Shown here in pieces: positions 54,795 through 63,818 of a DNA stretch of 64,000 nucleotides. Location of the stretch: the NCBI RefSeq assembly GCF_004014775.2, contig NZ_CP042808.1, forward strand, positions 2,301,001-2,365,000. The letters are read 5' to 3'. The DNA is from Acetobacter oryzoeni (GTDB taxonomy: Bacteria; Pseudomonadota; Alphaproteobacteria; Acetobacterales; Acetobacteraceae). The notes beneath the pieces were generated by a model that had not been told where the DNA came from, did no database searches, and worked only from the letters and a program-made list of their open reading frames with translations. How positions within the stretch are numbered: position 1 is the first letter of the stretch; each line of letters opens with the position of its first letter. A program made the position numbers and the translations under genes.

Positions 54795-55214
54795 TCATTC
54801 ATATTCTTCGGTTAGATGTGGCCGCATCATCGTAATAGTGTCCGGCTTGATTGCATTTGTATAATGGTTATCAAAATGTGCACGAATGTAATTTACAACA
54901 TTGGCTATTTGTTGATCATCCAGGGTGACGGCAAACCATGGCATAGCGCCCATGCCGTTAAGCACAACCGATGCAGCATATTCCGCACTCTGTAATTTGG
55001 GATTTTTCGCCAAGGCAGGAAACCGGGCACCAGCACCTTTTGCTCCCTTTCCATCTGACATATGGCAGCTCTGGCAGATGTGCTTATAAATATCTGCGCC
55101 ATCTGAAAGGGATTGCGTTTTATCTACTACATTACCAGAGCTATCAGCCCATGCCGTTGTTGATGTAAAAATCAGAAGTAAAAAAAAGGGAATATGAAAA
55201 AACGTACTACGCAT
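54795..55214 (-). CDS. Exported class I c-type cytochrome
   Basis: A signal peptide (FFLLLIFTSTTAWA) precedes a single heme domain with CQSCH and a distal Met in MGAMPWF. ATG 55214 overlaps the oxidase stop as TGATG, so the two are translated together. The 139-residue protein should accept electrons from the coupled FAD oxidase in the periplasm and pass them to a terminal oxidase. It ends near tRNA-Glu. Confidence 0.9.
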   Translation of the reverse strand: MRSTFFHIPFFLLLIFTSTTAWADSSGNVVDKTQSLSDGADIYKHICQSCHMSDGKGAKGAGARFPALAKNPKLQSAEYAASVVLNGMGAMPWFAVTLDDQQIANVVNYIRAHFDNHYTNAIKPDTITMMRPHLTEEYE

Positions 55215-56818
55215 CAGGCCGCCCCCACTATGCGTTGATGCAAGCGCGTAATAGCATCCAAGGCAGATAAAATGGCACCTTCCTGCCAACATCCAACATA
55301 AGAAGCATGCTCGCCTGCCAGCACAATGCGCTTATCTATACTGCAAAGTGTTTTATAGTGTGTTCGCCTTGCTTCCTCTGTCCACATGGAACAACATCCC
55401 ATAACCCATGGTGTCCGGCTCCAAGCAAAGCTCACACCGTTTGAAAACTCCTTGTGATATTGAGGATGAATAATACTTCCCTGCTCCAAAGCACGTTCTA
55501 GGCGTTCTTGGGGAGGCATTCCAACATAGTCATACGCAGGCGTTCCAAACAGATAGCCCCCCAGCAATACTGCCGGTCCTTTCCTGAAATACCCATGACT
55601 GGGATAGGAAATCTGGCTGATCGGCTGATCTGTAAAGCTGATGCCACCGTAAATCTGCTCATCCTCTTCCCAGAATCTACGATTAAACTCCAGTCCGATT
55701 TTAACAGAAGATGCATACGGTACAGCCAGGATTGCAGCTTTCATCGCATCTTCCACCTGCACATCCAGTTGTGAGAGAATGGAAAGAGGAATAGTGCAGA
55801 TACAATAATCAGCCTGCATCTGTCTAACAGCGCCACCACGTGCCATATCGTTATAAGTAACGGTTACACCCTGTTCATTCTGGGAAATCTTTGTAACTTT
55901 ACAGTTTAATGTAATGAGATCTTTAACTTGTCGTGCAAAACCCTTGCCAATCTGGTCCATGCCACCAACGGGTTGGAACAGTGTTGTCTGCATATCAATA
56001 CGTTGGTTAAATGCCATCCAGTCCCACAAACCAGATTTCATGATATCTTTGCGCGCCAACACCTCTGATGGGATAGGTGCACCATTCAAACCGCCACCTT
56101 GCGCACGCTCAAAACCACGACGCCATGAACTGACAGTACCTTTTGTATAAGAAAGGTCTGGCGTAAGAGCCCCCCATGATTTCATGGCTTCAATTAAATA
56201 ATGATGCTCGTCTTCACTGACGATATCGTCCAACTTGTGCTGATTGATTGCCTTGGCGAGAAGTTCTGCCGTAAATCCGTAAAAATCGGCAGAAAACTCC
56301 CTGTACCTTACGGATTTACCACCAAAAGTATCACCTGAATGCAGCCACGTGTTATGATTGACCTCAATAAACGGCTCAAGCTCAATCCCAAACTTCCGGC
56401 AATAATATAGCAATCCTTGATGGTGATACGGAATACGCCACGGACCCGGATTGAAATAATTCCCGTTTGAAAAACGAACTTTCTGTGATGCACCCCCCAG
56501 TTCCGTTACGGTATCTCCCGCACGCAAGCTGATATTACGGCCACCACTGCGGTTCTGAAACTCCAGAATCTGAATATCATATCCAGCCTTGCGCAGTTCA
56601 TACGCCGATAACATACCTGCCAGCCCCGCCCCGAGAACTAGAATTCTGGTTCCCTTTTTGGCTCCAGTAAGAGAGGGAGGATGTGTAAAATCAGTTCCGG
56701 CGGCATGCCCCATAGTAGTCATGGCTTGATAGAGCGCCACACTGCCTGCCAATGCACCAATACGCGTAAGCAATTGCCGCCGTGTAAAAGGGAATGAATG
56801 ATGAGGTTGTGACATCAA
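55214..56818 (-). CDS. Tat-exported flavin monoamine oxidase-family protein
   Basis: The 534-residue protein has a Tat signal (FTRRQLLTRIG, cut near GHAA), the FAD site VLGAGLAGMLSAYELRKAG, GGRNISLRAG, and a C-terminal GEHASYVGCWQEGAILSALDAI typical of amine and L-amino acid oxidases. It should oxidise an amine or amino acid to the imine. Tight coupling to a cytochrome c suggests a dehydrogenase with cytochrome as electron acceptor rather than O2, as known for the Pseudomonas nicotine oxidoreductase NicA2. The substrate is unknown. Confidence 0.88.
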   Translation of the reverse strand: MMSQPHHSFPFTRRQLLTRIGALAGSVALYQAMTTMGHAAGTDFTHPPSLTGAKKGTRILVLGAGLAGMLSAYELRKAGYDIQILEFQNRSGGRNISLRAGDTVTELGGASQKVRFSNGNYFNPGPWRIPYHHQGLLYYCRKFGIELEPFIEVNHNTWLHSGDTFGGKSVRYREFSADFYGFTAELLAKAINQHKLDDIVSEDEHHYLIEAMKSWGALTPDLSYTKGTVSSWRRGFERAQGGGLNGAPIPSEVLARKDIMKSGLWDWMAFNQRIDMQTTLFQPVGGMDQIGKGFARQVKDLITLNCKVTKISQNEQGVTVTYNDMARGGAVRQMQADYCICTIPLSILSQLDVQVEDAMKAAILAVPYASSVKIGLEFNRRFWEEDEQIYGGISFTDQPISQISYPSHGYFRKGPAVLLGGYLFGTPAYDYVGMPPQERLERALEQGSIIHPQYHKEFSNGVSFAWSRTPWVMGCCSMWTEEARRTHYKTLCSIDKRIVLAGEHASYVGCWQEGAILSALDAITRLHQRIVGAA

Positions 56819-56892
56819 AAAATCCCGTCATTTTTATATTCAGCGTTACCGAACTCTGCGACAAACATTCCAAAGCATCATATGGAAAATGC

Positions 56893-56924
56893 AAAAACCA
56901 TGAAACCATTATAAAAATTCATGG
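56893..56924 (-). terminator. Terminator between the amidohydrolase and oxidase genes
   Basis: CCATGAA and TTCATGG form a 7-bp stem around an AT-rich loop; on the minus strand TTTTT follows. It suggests that the oxidase-cytochrome pair is a separate transcription unit from the three genes upstream. The stem is short, so read-through is possible. Confidence 0.5.
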
Positions 56925-56959
56925 CTTTTACATATATTGCTTTACATGAATATATCTGT

Positions 56960-58204
56960 TCAAAATTCCTGATCTGCCTTCAACACGGCATGCAGCATCA
57001 CGTTGCTTCCGGCCGTTGCATCTTCCTGCGTTGCACTTTCTGCTTCGTTATGGCTGATACCCTGCCAACATGGCACAAAAATCATGGCGGTTGGCACAAC
57101 CCTAGAAACATACACAGCATCGTGCCCGGCGCCGGATACAATATCTTGCATGCTATAATTCAGCTCTTTCCCGCTTTCCCGAACACAGGCAACACAACGC
57201 TTATCAAAATGTACGGCTGAGGAATTCCATGTCGGCGTTATGCTGACCTCCACATCAGCCGCTTGCGCACATTCCTGCATACGGCGCAGGAAATCTTCTT
57301 CCATACCCTGTAATGCGCCTTCCGATGGATTCCGCAAATCCACAGTAAAGCGCACTTCCCGCGGAACAACGTTGCTGCTGGCAGGAAACGCCGTGATAAT
57401 GCCAATGGTGCTTAAACCATCAGGCGCATACGCTTGTGCCACGGCATTCACTTGGTCAATCATACGTGCGGCGGCCAATAAGGCATCCTTACGCATGAGC
57501 ATGGGGGTTGTGCCTGCATGTGCAGAGCGGCCGCGTACCACAACCTCATACCAGCGCATGCCCTGCACGCCGGTTACAACACCTATGGTGCATTCTTTGG
57601 CTTCCAGCACAGGACCCTGTTCAATATGCAGCTCAAAATATGCTGCCGCCGGATGCTGCCCGCAGTGTTCTTCTCCTACAAAGCCACCACGTTCCAGTTC
57701 CTGCCGCAACGTTATGCCAGTTGCATCTGTCCTGCTGCTGGCAAATTCCTCTGTAAAAGCACCACCAAAAACACCTGAAGCGAGCATGGGAGGCCTAAAG
57801 CGTGCCCCTTCCTCATTTGTCCAGTTCACCACTTCGATTGGATGCCGCGTATGAATGCCTGCATCATGAAGCGCACGCAAAACCGCAATACCGCCCAATA
57901 CGCCTAAAATGCCATCAAAACGGCCACCTGTAACTTGAGTATCCAGATGGCTGCCCATCATAATGGGGGGCAGATCATTTTGCAGGCCAGCGCGACGGGC
58001 AAACTGATTACCCATAGAATCATGGGTTACAGTACATCCCAGCGCCTTGCAGGTTTGTTCAAACCATGCCCGAACCTGAAAATCTTCATCTGAAAGAGCA
58101 AGCCTACATATGCCACCTTTGGCCGTACCACCAAAAGTAGCAGTTGTGGTGAGATCATGCCACAGCGCCTGTCCATTCACTGTCAGATCGGCATATTGGC
58201 TCAT
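56960..58204 (-). CDS. M20-family N-carbamoyl-amino acid/ureido hydrolase
   Basis: The 414-residue metallo-amidohydrolase matches the hydantoinase/carbamoylase group (N-carbamoyl-L-amino acid hydrolase, allantoate amidohydrolase, beta-ureidopropionase). Metal ligands lie in MGSHLDTQVTGGRFDG, NEEGARF and FELHIEQG, and the GRSAHAGTTPM dimerisation segment is present. It releases NH3 and CO2 from an N-carbamoyl compound. ATG 58204 has AGGTG upstream; the TTG 13 codons earlier is unlikely. It follows the dehydrogenase by 35 bases. Confidence 0.88.
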   Translation of the reverse strand: MSQYADLTVNGQALWHDLTTTATFGGTAKGGICRLALSDEDFQVRAWFEQTCKALGCTVTHDSMGNQFARRAGLQNDLPPIMMGSHLDTQVTGGRFDGILGVLGGIAVLRALHDAGIHTRHPIEVVNWTNEEGARFRPPMLASGVFGGAFTEEFASSRTDATGITLRQELERGGFVGEEHCGQHPAAAYFELHIEQGPVLEAKECTIGVVTGVQGMRWYEVVVRGRSAHAGTTPMLMRKDALLAAARMIDQVNAVAQAYAPDGLSTIGIITAFPASSNVVPREVRFTVDLRNPSEGALQGMEEDFLRRMQECAQAADVEVSITPTWNSSAVHFDKRCVACVRESGKELNYSMQDIVSGAGHDAVYVSRVVPTAMIFVPCWQGISHNEAESATQEDATAGSNVMLHAVLKADQEF

Positions 58205-58239
58205 ATTCTGCACCTTTTCTATTTCAGGCTTTTTGGTAT

Positions 58240-59184
58240 TCAATATCCACGCGCAACATCACATAACAAAGCGGGCCGCTCTCCCCGCTCTAGGCATGCC
58301 ACCACATTCACTGCGTAACGGGCCTGCATTTCACGTGATGCCTCAGATGCAACATGCGGCGTAAGGATCACGCGTGGGTGCTGCCACAAGGCAGATTCTG
58401 CGGGTAATGGTTCGGGCGTAACAACATCCAGCACGGCACCACATAACGTGCCATCATCCAGTGCTTTCAGAAGATCTTTCTGTACAACGTGTTTCCCACG
58501 GCCAACATTTACAAATCCTGCGCCTTTAGGAAGATGCTGGAAAAAGTCAGAATCAATCAGCCCTTCTGTTGCAGGCGTTGCTGGTAACAGATTTACCAGA
58601 ACATCCACTTCGGCCAAAAATCCGGGCAGATTCTCTCTGCCGCTCCAGACTGTTACGCCTTCTACATCGGAAGGCAGACGTTTCCATCCAGAAACACAAA
58701 AACCAAACCTGGCCAGATCCTGCGCAACAAAAGCACCAAGATGCCCCAAGCCCATGATACCGACCCTGGTTGTATCGGATGTGCGGCTACATACGTTATT
58801 GCGCCATACAGCGTGCTGTTGTTGGAGAGCCCATGTGCGAGCCCCCCTGAGAAGGCTAATAACTGCCCACAGCACATAATCCGCCATCAGGCGGGCTGTC
58901 TGCTCCCCGCCCATGCGCACCAAGGGCACATCCTGCGGAAAATCCGGCAAGGAGAGCAGATGATCAACACCTGCTCCTGTGCATATAATGCCTTTCATAT
59001 GGGCAAGGCATTCCACATGCTCTGGTTCTGGTTTCCAGACCAAGGCATAATCATCAGGCTGCAATTGCCACGCAGGGTCAAACCATGAGCAGACAGGAAG
59101 ATCAGGCGCAACCGTAGCAAAAGCCTGCCGCCAGCTTTCAAAGACCTCGTGGCCATCTGCGCTGATTACAATACGAGCAGGCAT
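58240..59184 (-). CDS. D-isomer 2-hydroxyacid dehydrogenase (GhrA-like)
   Basis: The 314-residue protein has the NAD(P) site GIMGLGHLGAFVAQDL, FVNVGRGKHV, the LDVVTPEPLP Glu segment and the catalytic His in TPHVASEA. The size and sequence suit glyoxylate/hydroxypyruvate reductase A. It would reduce a 2-oxo acid to a 2-hydroxy acid in the cytosol. It lies between the guanidine hydrolase (35-base gap) and the carbamoylase, so it probably acts on a pathway product. Confidence 0.87.
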   Translation of the reverse strand: MPARIVISADGHEVFESWRQAFATVAPDLPVCSWFDPAWQLQPDDYALVWKPEPEHVECLAHMKGIICTGAGVDHLLSLPDFPQDVPLVRMGGEQTARLMADYVLWAVISLLRGARTWALQQQHAVWRNNVCSRTSDTTRVGIMGLGHLGAFVAQDLARFGFCVSGWKRLPSDVEGVTVWSGRENLPGFLAEVDVLVNLLPATPATEGLIDSDFFQHLPKGAGFVNVGRGKHVVQKDLLKALDDGTLCGAVLDVVTPEPLPAESALWQHPRVILTPHVASEASREMQARYAVNVVACLERGERPALLCDVARGY

Positions 59185-59219
59185 TTGCTATTCCTTTCTT
59201 TGTAAAATCCCTAAAGCTT

Positions 59220-60083
59220 TTACAATGGCTGCCTGCGCAAAGGCATGGTCATGCAATGAATACTGCCGCCACCACGGGAAAACTGATTGAGTTCTGGGTC
59301 AAGCACTGTCAGCCCTTCAGCACGCAGCATCTGGTTAATCCGCACAGAATGGCGCGGACTTACCACCCTGTCTTTCCCCAAGGAGAGCACGTTACACCCC
59401 ATATCCCGCATGGCCTCACGATAGCTTACCGGCAGAATACGGATACCCTGTTCACGGAACCATTCCAGATCAGCTTCATCCAACACATCCACGGCAGCAA
59501 TCGCAAGGTTTTCCGCAACCATGCAGAAAATGACATCAAGATGAAGAAAATGCTCTGGAAAGTGAATCATGCGGCAGGTCCAGCCAGCTTCTTCAAACCA
59601 GCTGATGAATTCGGCCGCTCCTTTTGCATCCGTCCGGCCGCCACTTACACCAACGGCTAGCAAACCAGGGCGAATGATATGGATATCCCCGCCCTCAATA
59701 CGCCCTGCGGTACATGTGCGCCAGATTTCATCGGGTGCGTAAAAAGAGCGGATTTCTTTTTCCTCTCCCACACGCTCCGGTCGGGAAAGATTTGTAACAA
59801 CCGTGCCAAATGGCGTGGTTTGTGAACTGTCTCGCGTATAAACTTCGTACGGCATGTTTTCATGCGGCACAAGGAAATGGCAGGACACATCCTCGCTTTT
59901 AAGCGTTGAAACCAGTTCATCAAACTGAGTACGTAAGGCGGTGCGATCTATGTTTCCGCCATGCGCCATTGTCTGAATAGCAATATCGTTACTTGGAATC
60001 CATTCGTAATAATCAGGCGGACACAAAAGAACGTCTGCCAGCACGCCGGTTTCGCTGTCTATAAACCACCTGTTTGCAGCCAT
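59220..60083 (-). CDS. DDAH/amidinotransferase-family guanidine hydrolase
   Basis: The 287-residue pentein-fold protein has YTRDSSQTT (Asp near the substrate), RIEGGDIHII, HLDVIFCMV with the catalytic His, and GGGSIHCMTMPL with the nucleophilic Cys near residue 277. This set is that of dimethylarginine dimethylaminohydrolases and related enzymes that turn a guanidino group into a ureido group. The true substrate is unknown. GAGGAA lies 11 bases before the ATG. First gene of a three-gene leftward unit, divergent from the LysR gene. Confidence 0.85.
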   Translation of the reverse strand: MAANRWFIDSETGVLADVLLCPPDYYEWIPSNDIAIQTMAHGGNIDRTALRTQFDELVSTLKSEDVSCHFLVPHENMPYEVYTRDSSQTTPFGTVVTNLSRPERVGEEKEIRSFYAPDEIWRTCTAGRIEGGDIHIIRPGLLAVGVSGGRTDAKGAAEFISWFEEAGWTCRMIHFPEHFLHLDVIFCMVAENLAIAAVDVLDEADLEWFREQGIRILPVSYREAMRDMGCNVLSLGKDRVVSPRHSVRINQMLRAEGLTVLDPELNQFSRGGGSIHCMTMPLRRQPL

Positions 60084-60398
60084 GTCTTGAAATTCCTCAA
60101 GGTATCTGTTTCAGGCACAGACTATCCGAGAGATACTGCAATCCGAATACGAACGGACAAGAGTTCACTTTAGTTTTTTCACAAATATATTCAAATCACC
60201 CGGAAAACCGCCTTTCTCCCGCTTTCTGCCTCCGACATGTTGATAATTGTCCGCAGTTCGCTCTTCACAGCCCATGTTTTACACGCCATAATCATTCCTT
60301 ATAAGAAACAATAGAGCCTTGTTAATCAAGCCAAAGGATCCTCCGACAGTTTCCTCCATCTTTATCCTGACGCCCCACCCAGCAGGAGCATTCAAACC
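60084..60398. promoter_or_regulatory. Divergent promoter region of the catabolic cluster
   Basis: This 315-base gap between the guanidine hydrolase and lysR genes must carry both promoters. An inverted repeat CTTG-TTAAT-CAAG at 60318-60330 is a weak candidate LysR-type site. No gene or named element is seen in it. Confidence 0.4.
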
Positions 60399-61352
60399 AT
60401 GATAGGAAGCAGCCATAAAAAACCCCGTCCCAGAAAAAGGCCGCGTGGGTTTCAAGGGCATGTTTCGGAAATAGATCTGCGCCTTCTGCGTGTCTTTCAT
60501 ACTGTGGCAGAACAGGGTGGGTTCAGCGCCGCTGAAATAACCCTGGGGAAAAGCAAGTCTTCTATCAGCTTGGACATTTCCGCCTTAGAAACACGTCTGG
60601 GGATCACCCTTTGCCTGCGTGGGCGAAGTGGCTTTGCACTGACAGATGAAGGGCGTGAGGTGCTGGAGGCAACACATGCGCTTTTTCTTAATCTTGAACA
60701 GTTTCGCCAGCAGGTGAACCAAGCCAGCGGTATGTTAAGCGGCACGTTCAACCTGTATGTGCCCGACAACATACAGACCCACGGTGAAACACCGCTTGTA
60801 AAAGCCATTCATACATTCACACAAAACCACCCAAGCGTATTTATGAACCTGCATTCTGCTGCAACCAAGGAAGTGGAAGTGGCGGTTATAAACGGCCAGG
60901 CTACGGCTGGCATTGCCCTTTACGCCCAGGGAGAGGCCCCTTTAGGCAGCCGCCCACTGGTGGCAGAATCATCTTTCCTGTTCTGCGGTGCCAGGCACCC
61001 TCTCTTTCATATGCCTGAAAAAGAAATCACGCTTGATGTGCTCACCAGCCAGCGCATGATCAGCGTTGCCGATGCCGCAACATCCAAAGCATGGGAAGAA
61101 ATACGCCCGCATTTCACCTACCATGCCAAGGCGGACAAAGTAGATGCACGCGCTCTTCTTATCCTGTCTGGCAGTTACATTGGATTTTTGCCGGAAATTT
61201 TTGCAGCACCTCTTGTTGCGCAAAAATTACTACGCCGGATCACCTTTAATGATCTGCACCTTATAACCTGCTGCCATTTTTTGGCTCGCATGTCCCCCGA
61301 AACCAGCCTGATGGTCGAAACATTCCGTAATTTACTGGAAGCGTCATATTAA
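60399..61352 (+). CDS. LysR-family transcriptional regulator
   Basis: The 317-residue protein has a basic N-terminal tail (KKPRPRKRPRG), then the LysR helix-turn-helix (RLLRVFHTVAEQGGFSAAEITLGKSKSSISLDISALETRLG split over residues 28-68) and an effector domain. It faces the guanidine hydrolase operon and its stop overlaps the ABC transporter start as TAATG. It is likely to control both directions in response to a pathway metabolite. AGGAG precedes the ATG. Confidence 0.92.
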   Translation: MIGSSHKKPRPRKRPRGFQGHVSEIDLRLLRVFHTVAEQGGFSAAEITLGKSKSSISLDISALETRLGITLCLRGRSGFALTDEGREVLEATHALFLNLEQFRQQVNQASGMLSGTFNLYVPDNIQTHGETPLVKAIHTFTQNHPSVFMNLHSAATKEVEVAVINGQATAGIALYAQGEAPLGSRPLVAESSFLFCGARHPLFHMPEKEITLDVLTSQRMISVADAATSKAWEEIRPHFTYHAKADKVDARALLILSGSYIGFLPEIFAAPLVAQKLLRRITFNDLHLITCCHFLARMSPETSLMVETFRNLLEASY

Positions 61353-62929
61353 TGCCCCGCTTTTTCCCCCATCAGCCACTCATGCAGTGGTTCCAGCATG
61401 TTGTCGCGCTGCTCGGCATCCTTTTTATGGCTTTAGGCCAGCTGGGATCAGCACGAGCCGAAGAACTTCCTTCGTTTATACATGATGGCACACTAACCAT
61501 CTGCACCAACCCGACCCTTCCCCCCATGACCTTCGTGAAAGGGCAGGATGTCACACATCCGGAAGGGTTTGATATTGACGCTGCTCATTTTCTGGCCACA
61601 CGCTGGCATGCGCAACTTTCCGTTGTTACCATGGATTTTACAGGATTATTCCCCAGTCTGGGCGCCCAACGCTGTGGCCTGGTTATGAGTGGCATTATCC
61701 GCACGCCCCCGCGTGAGAAAAGCTTTGATGCGGTTTCCTATCAGGATACGGCACTGGTGGTGGCAGGACGTGCAAATACTCCTGTTCTAACCAGTATGGA
61801 TGAGTTGTCTGGCAAGGATGTCGCTGTAGAATCCGGCACAAGCTATGTGACCCGCCTTGGCGTCATAAACGATGCCCTGGTTGCTGCAGGCAAAGCCCCT
61901 ATGATTATCCAGCAGTATCCAACCGAAGAACAGGTTGTACAGCAGGTTCTTATTGGGCGGGTTTTTGCATTTGTCAGCCAGGATGTTGAAATCTTTTTCC
62001 GCATGCGCCAGCTTCAGGGCAAACTACACATCCTTCTGACCCCGGATATTCCGGATTACCGACATTTTGCCATTTACCTGCGCCAGAACAAGCAGGATCA
62101 GGAACTGCTCCAAACAGCAATCACTGCGCTGGAAACAGATGGAACACTGGCGACACTACGCAACAAATGGTCCATTACCGATCAGTCCACAAAACAAGGG
62201 GCAGATGCGTCTTCCTCTGGCTCGATATTTGATTGGAATGCCTTTTTTTCTGCGCTGACATCCCGCGCCTTTCTCCATGGCGCCCTGATTACATTAACCG
62301 TGGCCCTCCTTTCTCACGTCATCGCCATCACTTTGTCCGTGCCGATTGCCATTGCACTCAACAATCCTCAACGGTCTGTTCTCAAAATTGTTCTAGAAGG
62401 ATATGTCGCTCTTTTTCGTGCCGCCCCAACATTGTTGCAGCTTCTTTTCATCTGGAATGCTGTGCCGCAGTTTTTCCCCATTTTTCGTGAACAATGGTTT
62501 ACGCCCTTTTTGGCAACAGTTCTGGCCCTTTCCATCAATGAATCTGCTTATCAGGTGGAAATCAACCGTTCCGCACTCAGCGCCGTAGATCCGGGGCAGG
62601 AACTTGGCGCCAGCGCACTTGGACTAAGCCGACGTGATATTTATTGGCGCGTTATTTTTCCGCAAGCGTTCCGTATTGCTCTGCCGCCTACCATCAACGA
62701 GTTTATCAATCTTCTTAAAATTACATCTCTTGCCTCTGTTATTTCACTGCAAGAACTTCTGGCCGTGACACAAATACAGGTTGCACGGACCTTTGCCTTT
62801 ACAGAGTATTATGCTGCGGCTCTGGTTTATTACCTGGTCATGGTCTTCTTTTTCCTTTTCCTTCAAAAACGGGTTGAACGACGCTTCACCTGGTCTGACC
62901 GAAAAAAGGTTGTGTCTAATGCAGCATGA
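61352..62929 (+). CDS. Polar amino-acid ABC transporter, fused binding protein and permease
   Basis: The 525-residue protein starts with a signal-like hydrophobic segment, then a class 3 binding domain (about residues 40-265: LTICTNPTLPPMTF, GFDIDAAHFLA), and ends in an amino-acid-type permease (about 290-515) with AAPTLLQLLFIWN and the EAA loop QELGASALGLSRRDIYWRVIFPQAF. The fused layout resembles some His/Glu/Gln-type uptake systems. It should import a polar or cationic amino acid-like solute, perhaps the cluster substrate. Coupled to lysR by TAATG. Confidence 0.92.
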   Translation: MPRFFPHQPLMQWFQHVVALLGILFMALGQLGSARAEELPSFIHDGTLTICTNPTLPPMTFVKGQDVTHPEGFDIDAAHFLATRWHAQLSVVTMDFTGLFPSLGAQRCGLVMSGIIRTPPREKSFDAVSYQDTALVVAGRANTPVLTSMDELSGKDVAVESGTSYVTRLGVINDALVAAGKAPMIIQQYPTEEQVVQQVLIGRVFAFVSQDVEIFFRMRQLQGKLHILLTPDIPDYRHFAIYLRQNKQDQELLQTAITALETDGTLATLRNKWSITDQSTKQGADASSSGSIFDWNAFFSALTSRAFLHGALITLTVALLSHVIAITLSVPIAIALNNPQRSVLKIVLEGYVALFRAAPTLLQLLFIWNAVPQFFPIFREQWFTPFLATVLALSINESAYQVEINRSALSAVDPGQELGASALGLSRRDIYWRVIFPQAFRIALPPTINEFINLLKITSLASVISLQELLAVTQIQVARTFAFTEYYAAALVYYLVMVFFFLFLQKRVERRFTWSDRKKVVSNAA

Positions 62930-63671
62930 ATCCACAACCACTCCCATGATTTCTGTGCGCAGCATGAGCAAACTGTTTGGAGAGTTTGTAGCGCTTGACC
63001 GCTTAGACTTTGATGTAGAAAAAGGCGAAAAAATTGTTATTCTGGGGCCATCTGGATCTGGAAAATCTACCCTTATCCGCACATTAAACCGCATTGAACC
63101 CCACGATAGCGGAACGCTTAAAATCAACGGCAAGTTGATTAATGACAAAACAGATCCTATCCAACTCCGCTGTATGGTCGGTATGGTTTTTCAAAACTAT
63201 AATCTGTTTCCACATTTAAGTGTTTTAGAAAACTGTATTCTGGCCCCCATGCGCGTCCGGCACATGACACGCACGGAGGCCACAGATCTTGCCCGCCGCT
63301 ATCTGGACCAGGTGGGCATTCCCGATCAGGCAGATAAATACCCTATTCAGCTTTCTGGTGGGCAACAACAACGCGTTGCGATTGCCCGAGCACTATGCAT
63401 GCAGCCAGAAGTGATGTTGTTTGACGAACCTACCGCGGCACTTGATCCCGAAGCGATTGTAGGTGTGGTAAGCATTATAGATGAACTGGCTGAACAGGGT
63501 ATTACAACAGTATGCGTAACGCATGAAATGGCGTTTAGCCGCCGTATTGCAGACCATATTATCTTTATGGATCAAGGGAAAATTCTGGAAATTACGCCTC
63601 CAGAAACTTTTTTTACAGCACCACAAACGGATCGTGCACAAAACTTTCTAAACCAGATGCTTCGTTACTGA
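62919..63671 (+). CDS. Polar amino-acid ABC transporter ATP-binding protein
   Basis: The 250-residue ATPase has Walker A GPSGSGKSTLIR, Q-loop VFQNYNLFPH, signature LSGGQQQRVAIARAL, Walker B VMLFDEPTAALDPE and switch His in VTHEM, the GlnQ/HisP pattern. ATG 62919 overlaps the permease gene by 11 bases with AGG upstream. It powers the fused permease. Confidence 0.94.
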   Translation: MQHESTTTPMISVRSMSKLFGEFVALDRLDFDVEKGEKIVILGPSGSGKSTLIRTLNRIEPHDSGTLKINGKLINDKTDPIQLRCMVGMVFQNYNLFPHLSVLENCILAPMRVRHMTRTEATDLARRYLDQVGIPDQADKYPIQLSGGQQQRVAIARALCMQPEVMLFDEPTAALDPEAIVGVVSIIDELAEQGITTVCVTHEMAFSRRIADHIIFMDQGKILEITPPETFFTAPQTDRAQNFLNQMLRY

Positions 63672-63818
63672 ACAGCATCTCAATATCAATCAGAAAAAGT
63701 ATGCTTGAGTCATTCCTAAACGAAGGCGACCCAATTTCATTGTCAAATAGAAATGAAAAGCCGGTTGTCTTCGCGCCCCAGAAACCGGTTCCAATAGGAA
63801 TGAAACAGGAATACGGGC

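Noticed and set aside
57240..57854. A 204-codon open frame opposite the M20 hydrolase
   Set aside because: The M20 metal-binding motifs are on the minus strand; the plus-strand frame is Ser/Cys/Arg-rich without domain features.
60318..60330. Definite LysR binding site
   Set aside because: Only a 4-bp inverted repeat is present; too weak for more than a candidate.
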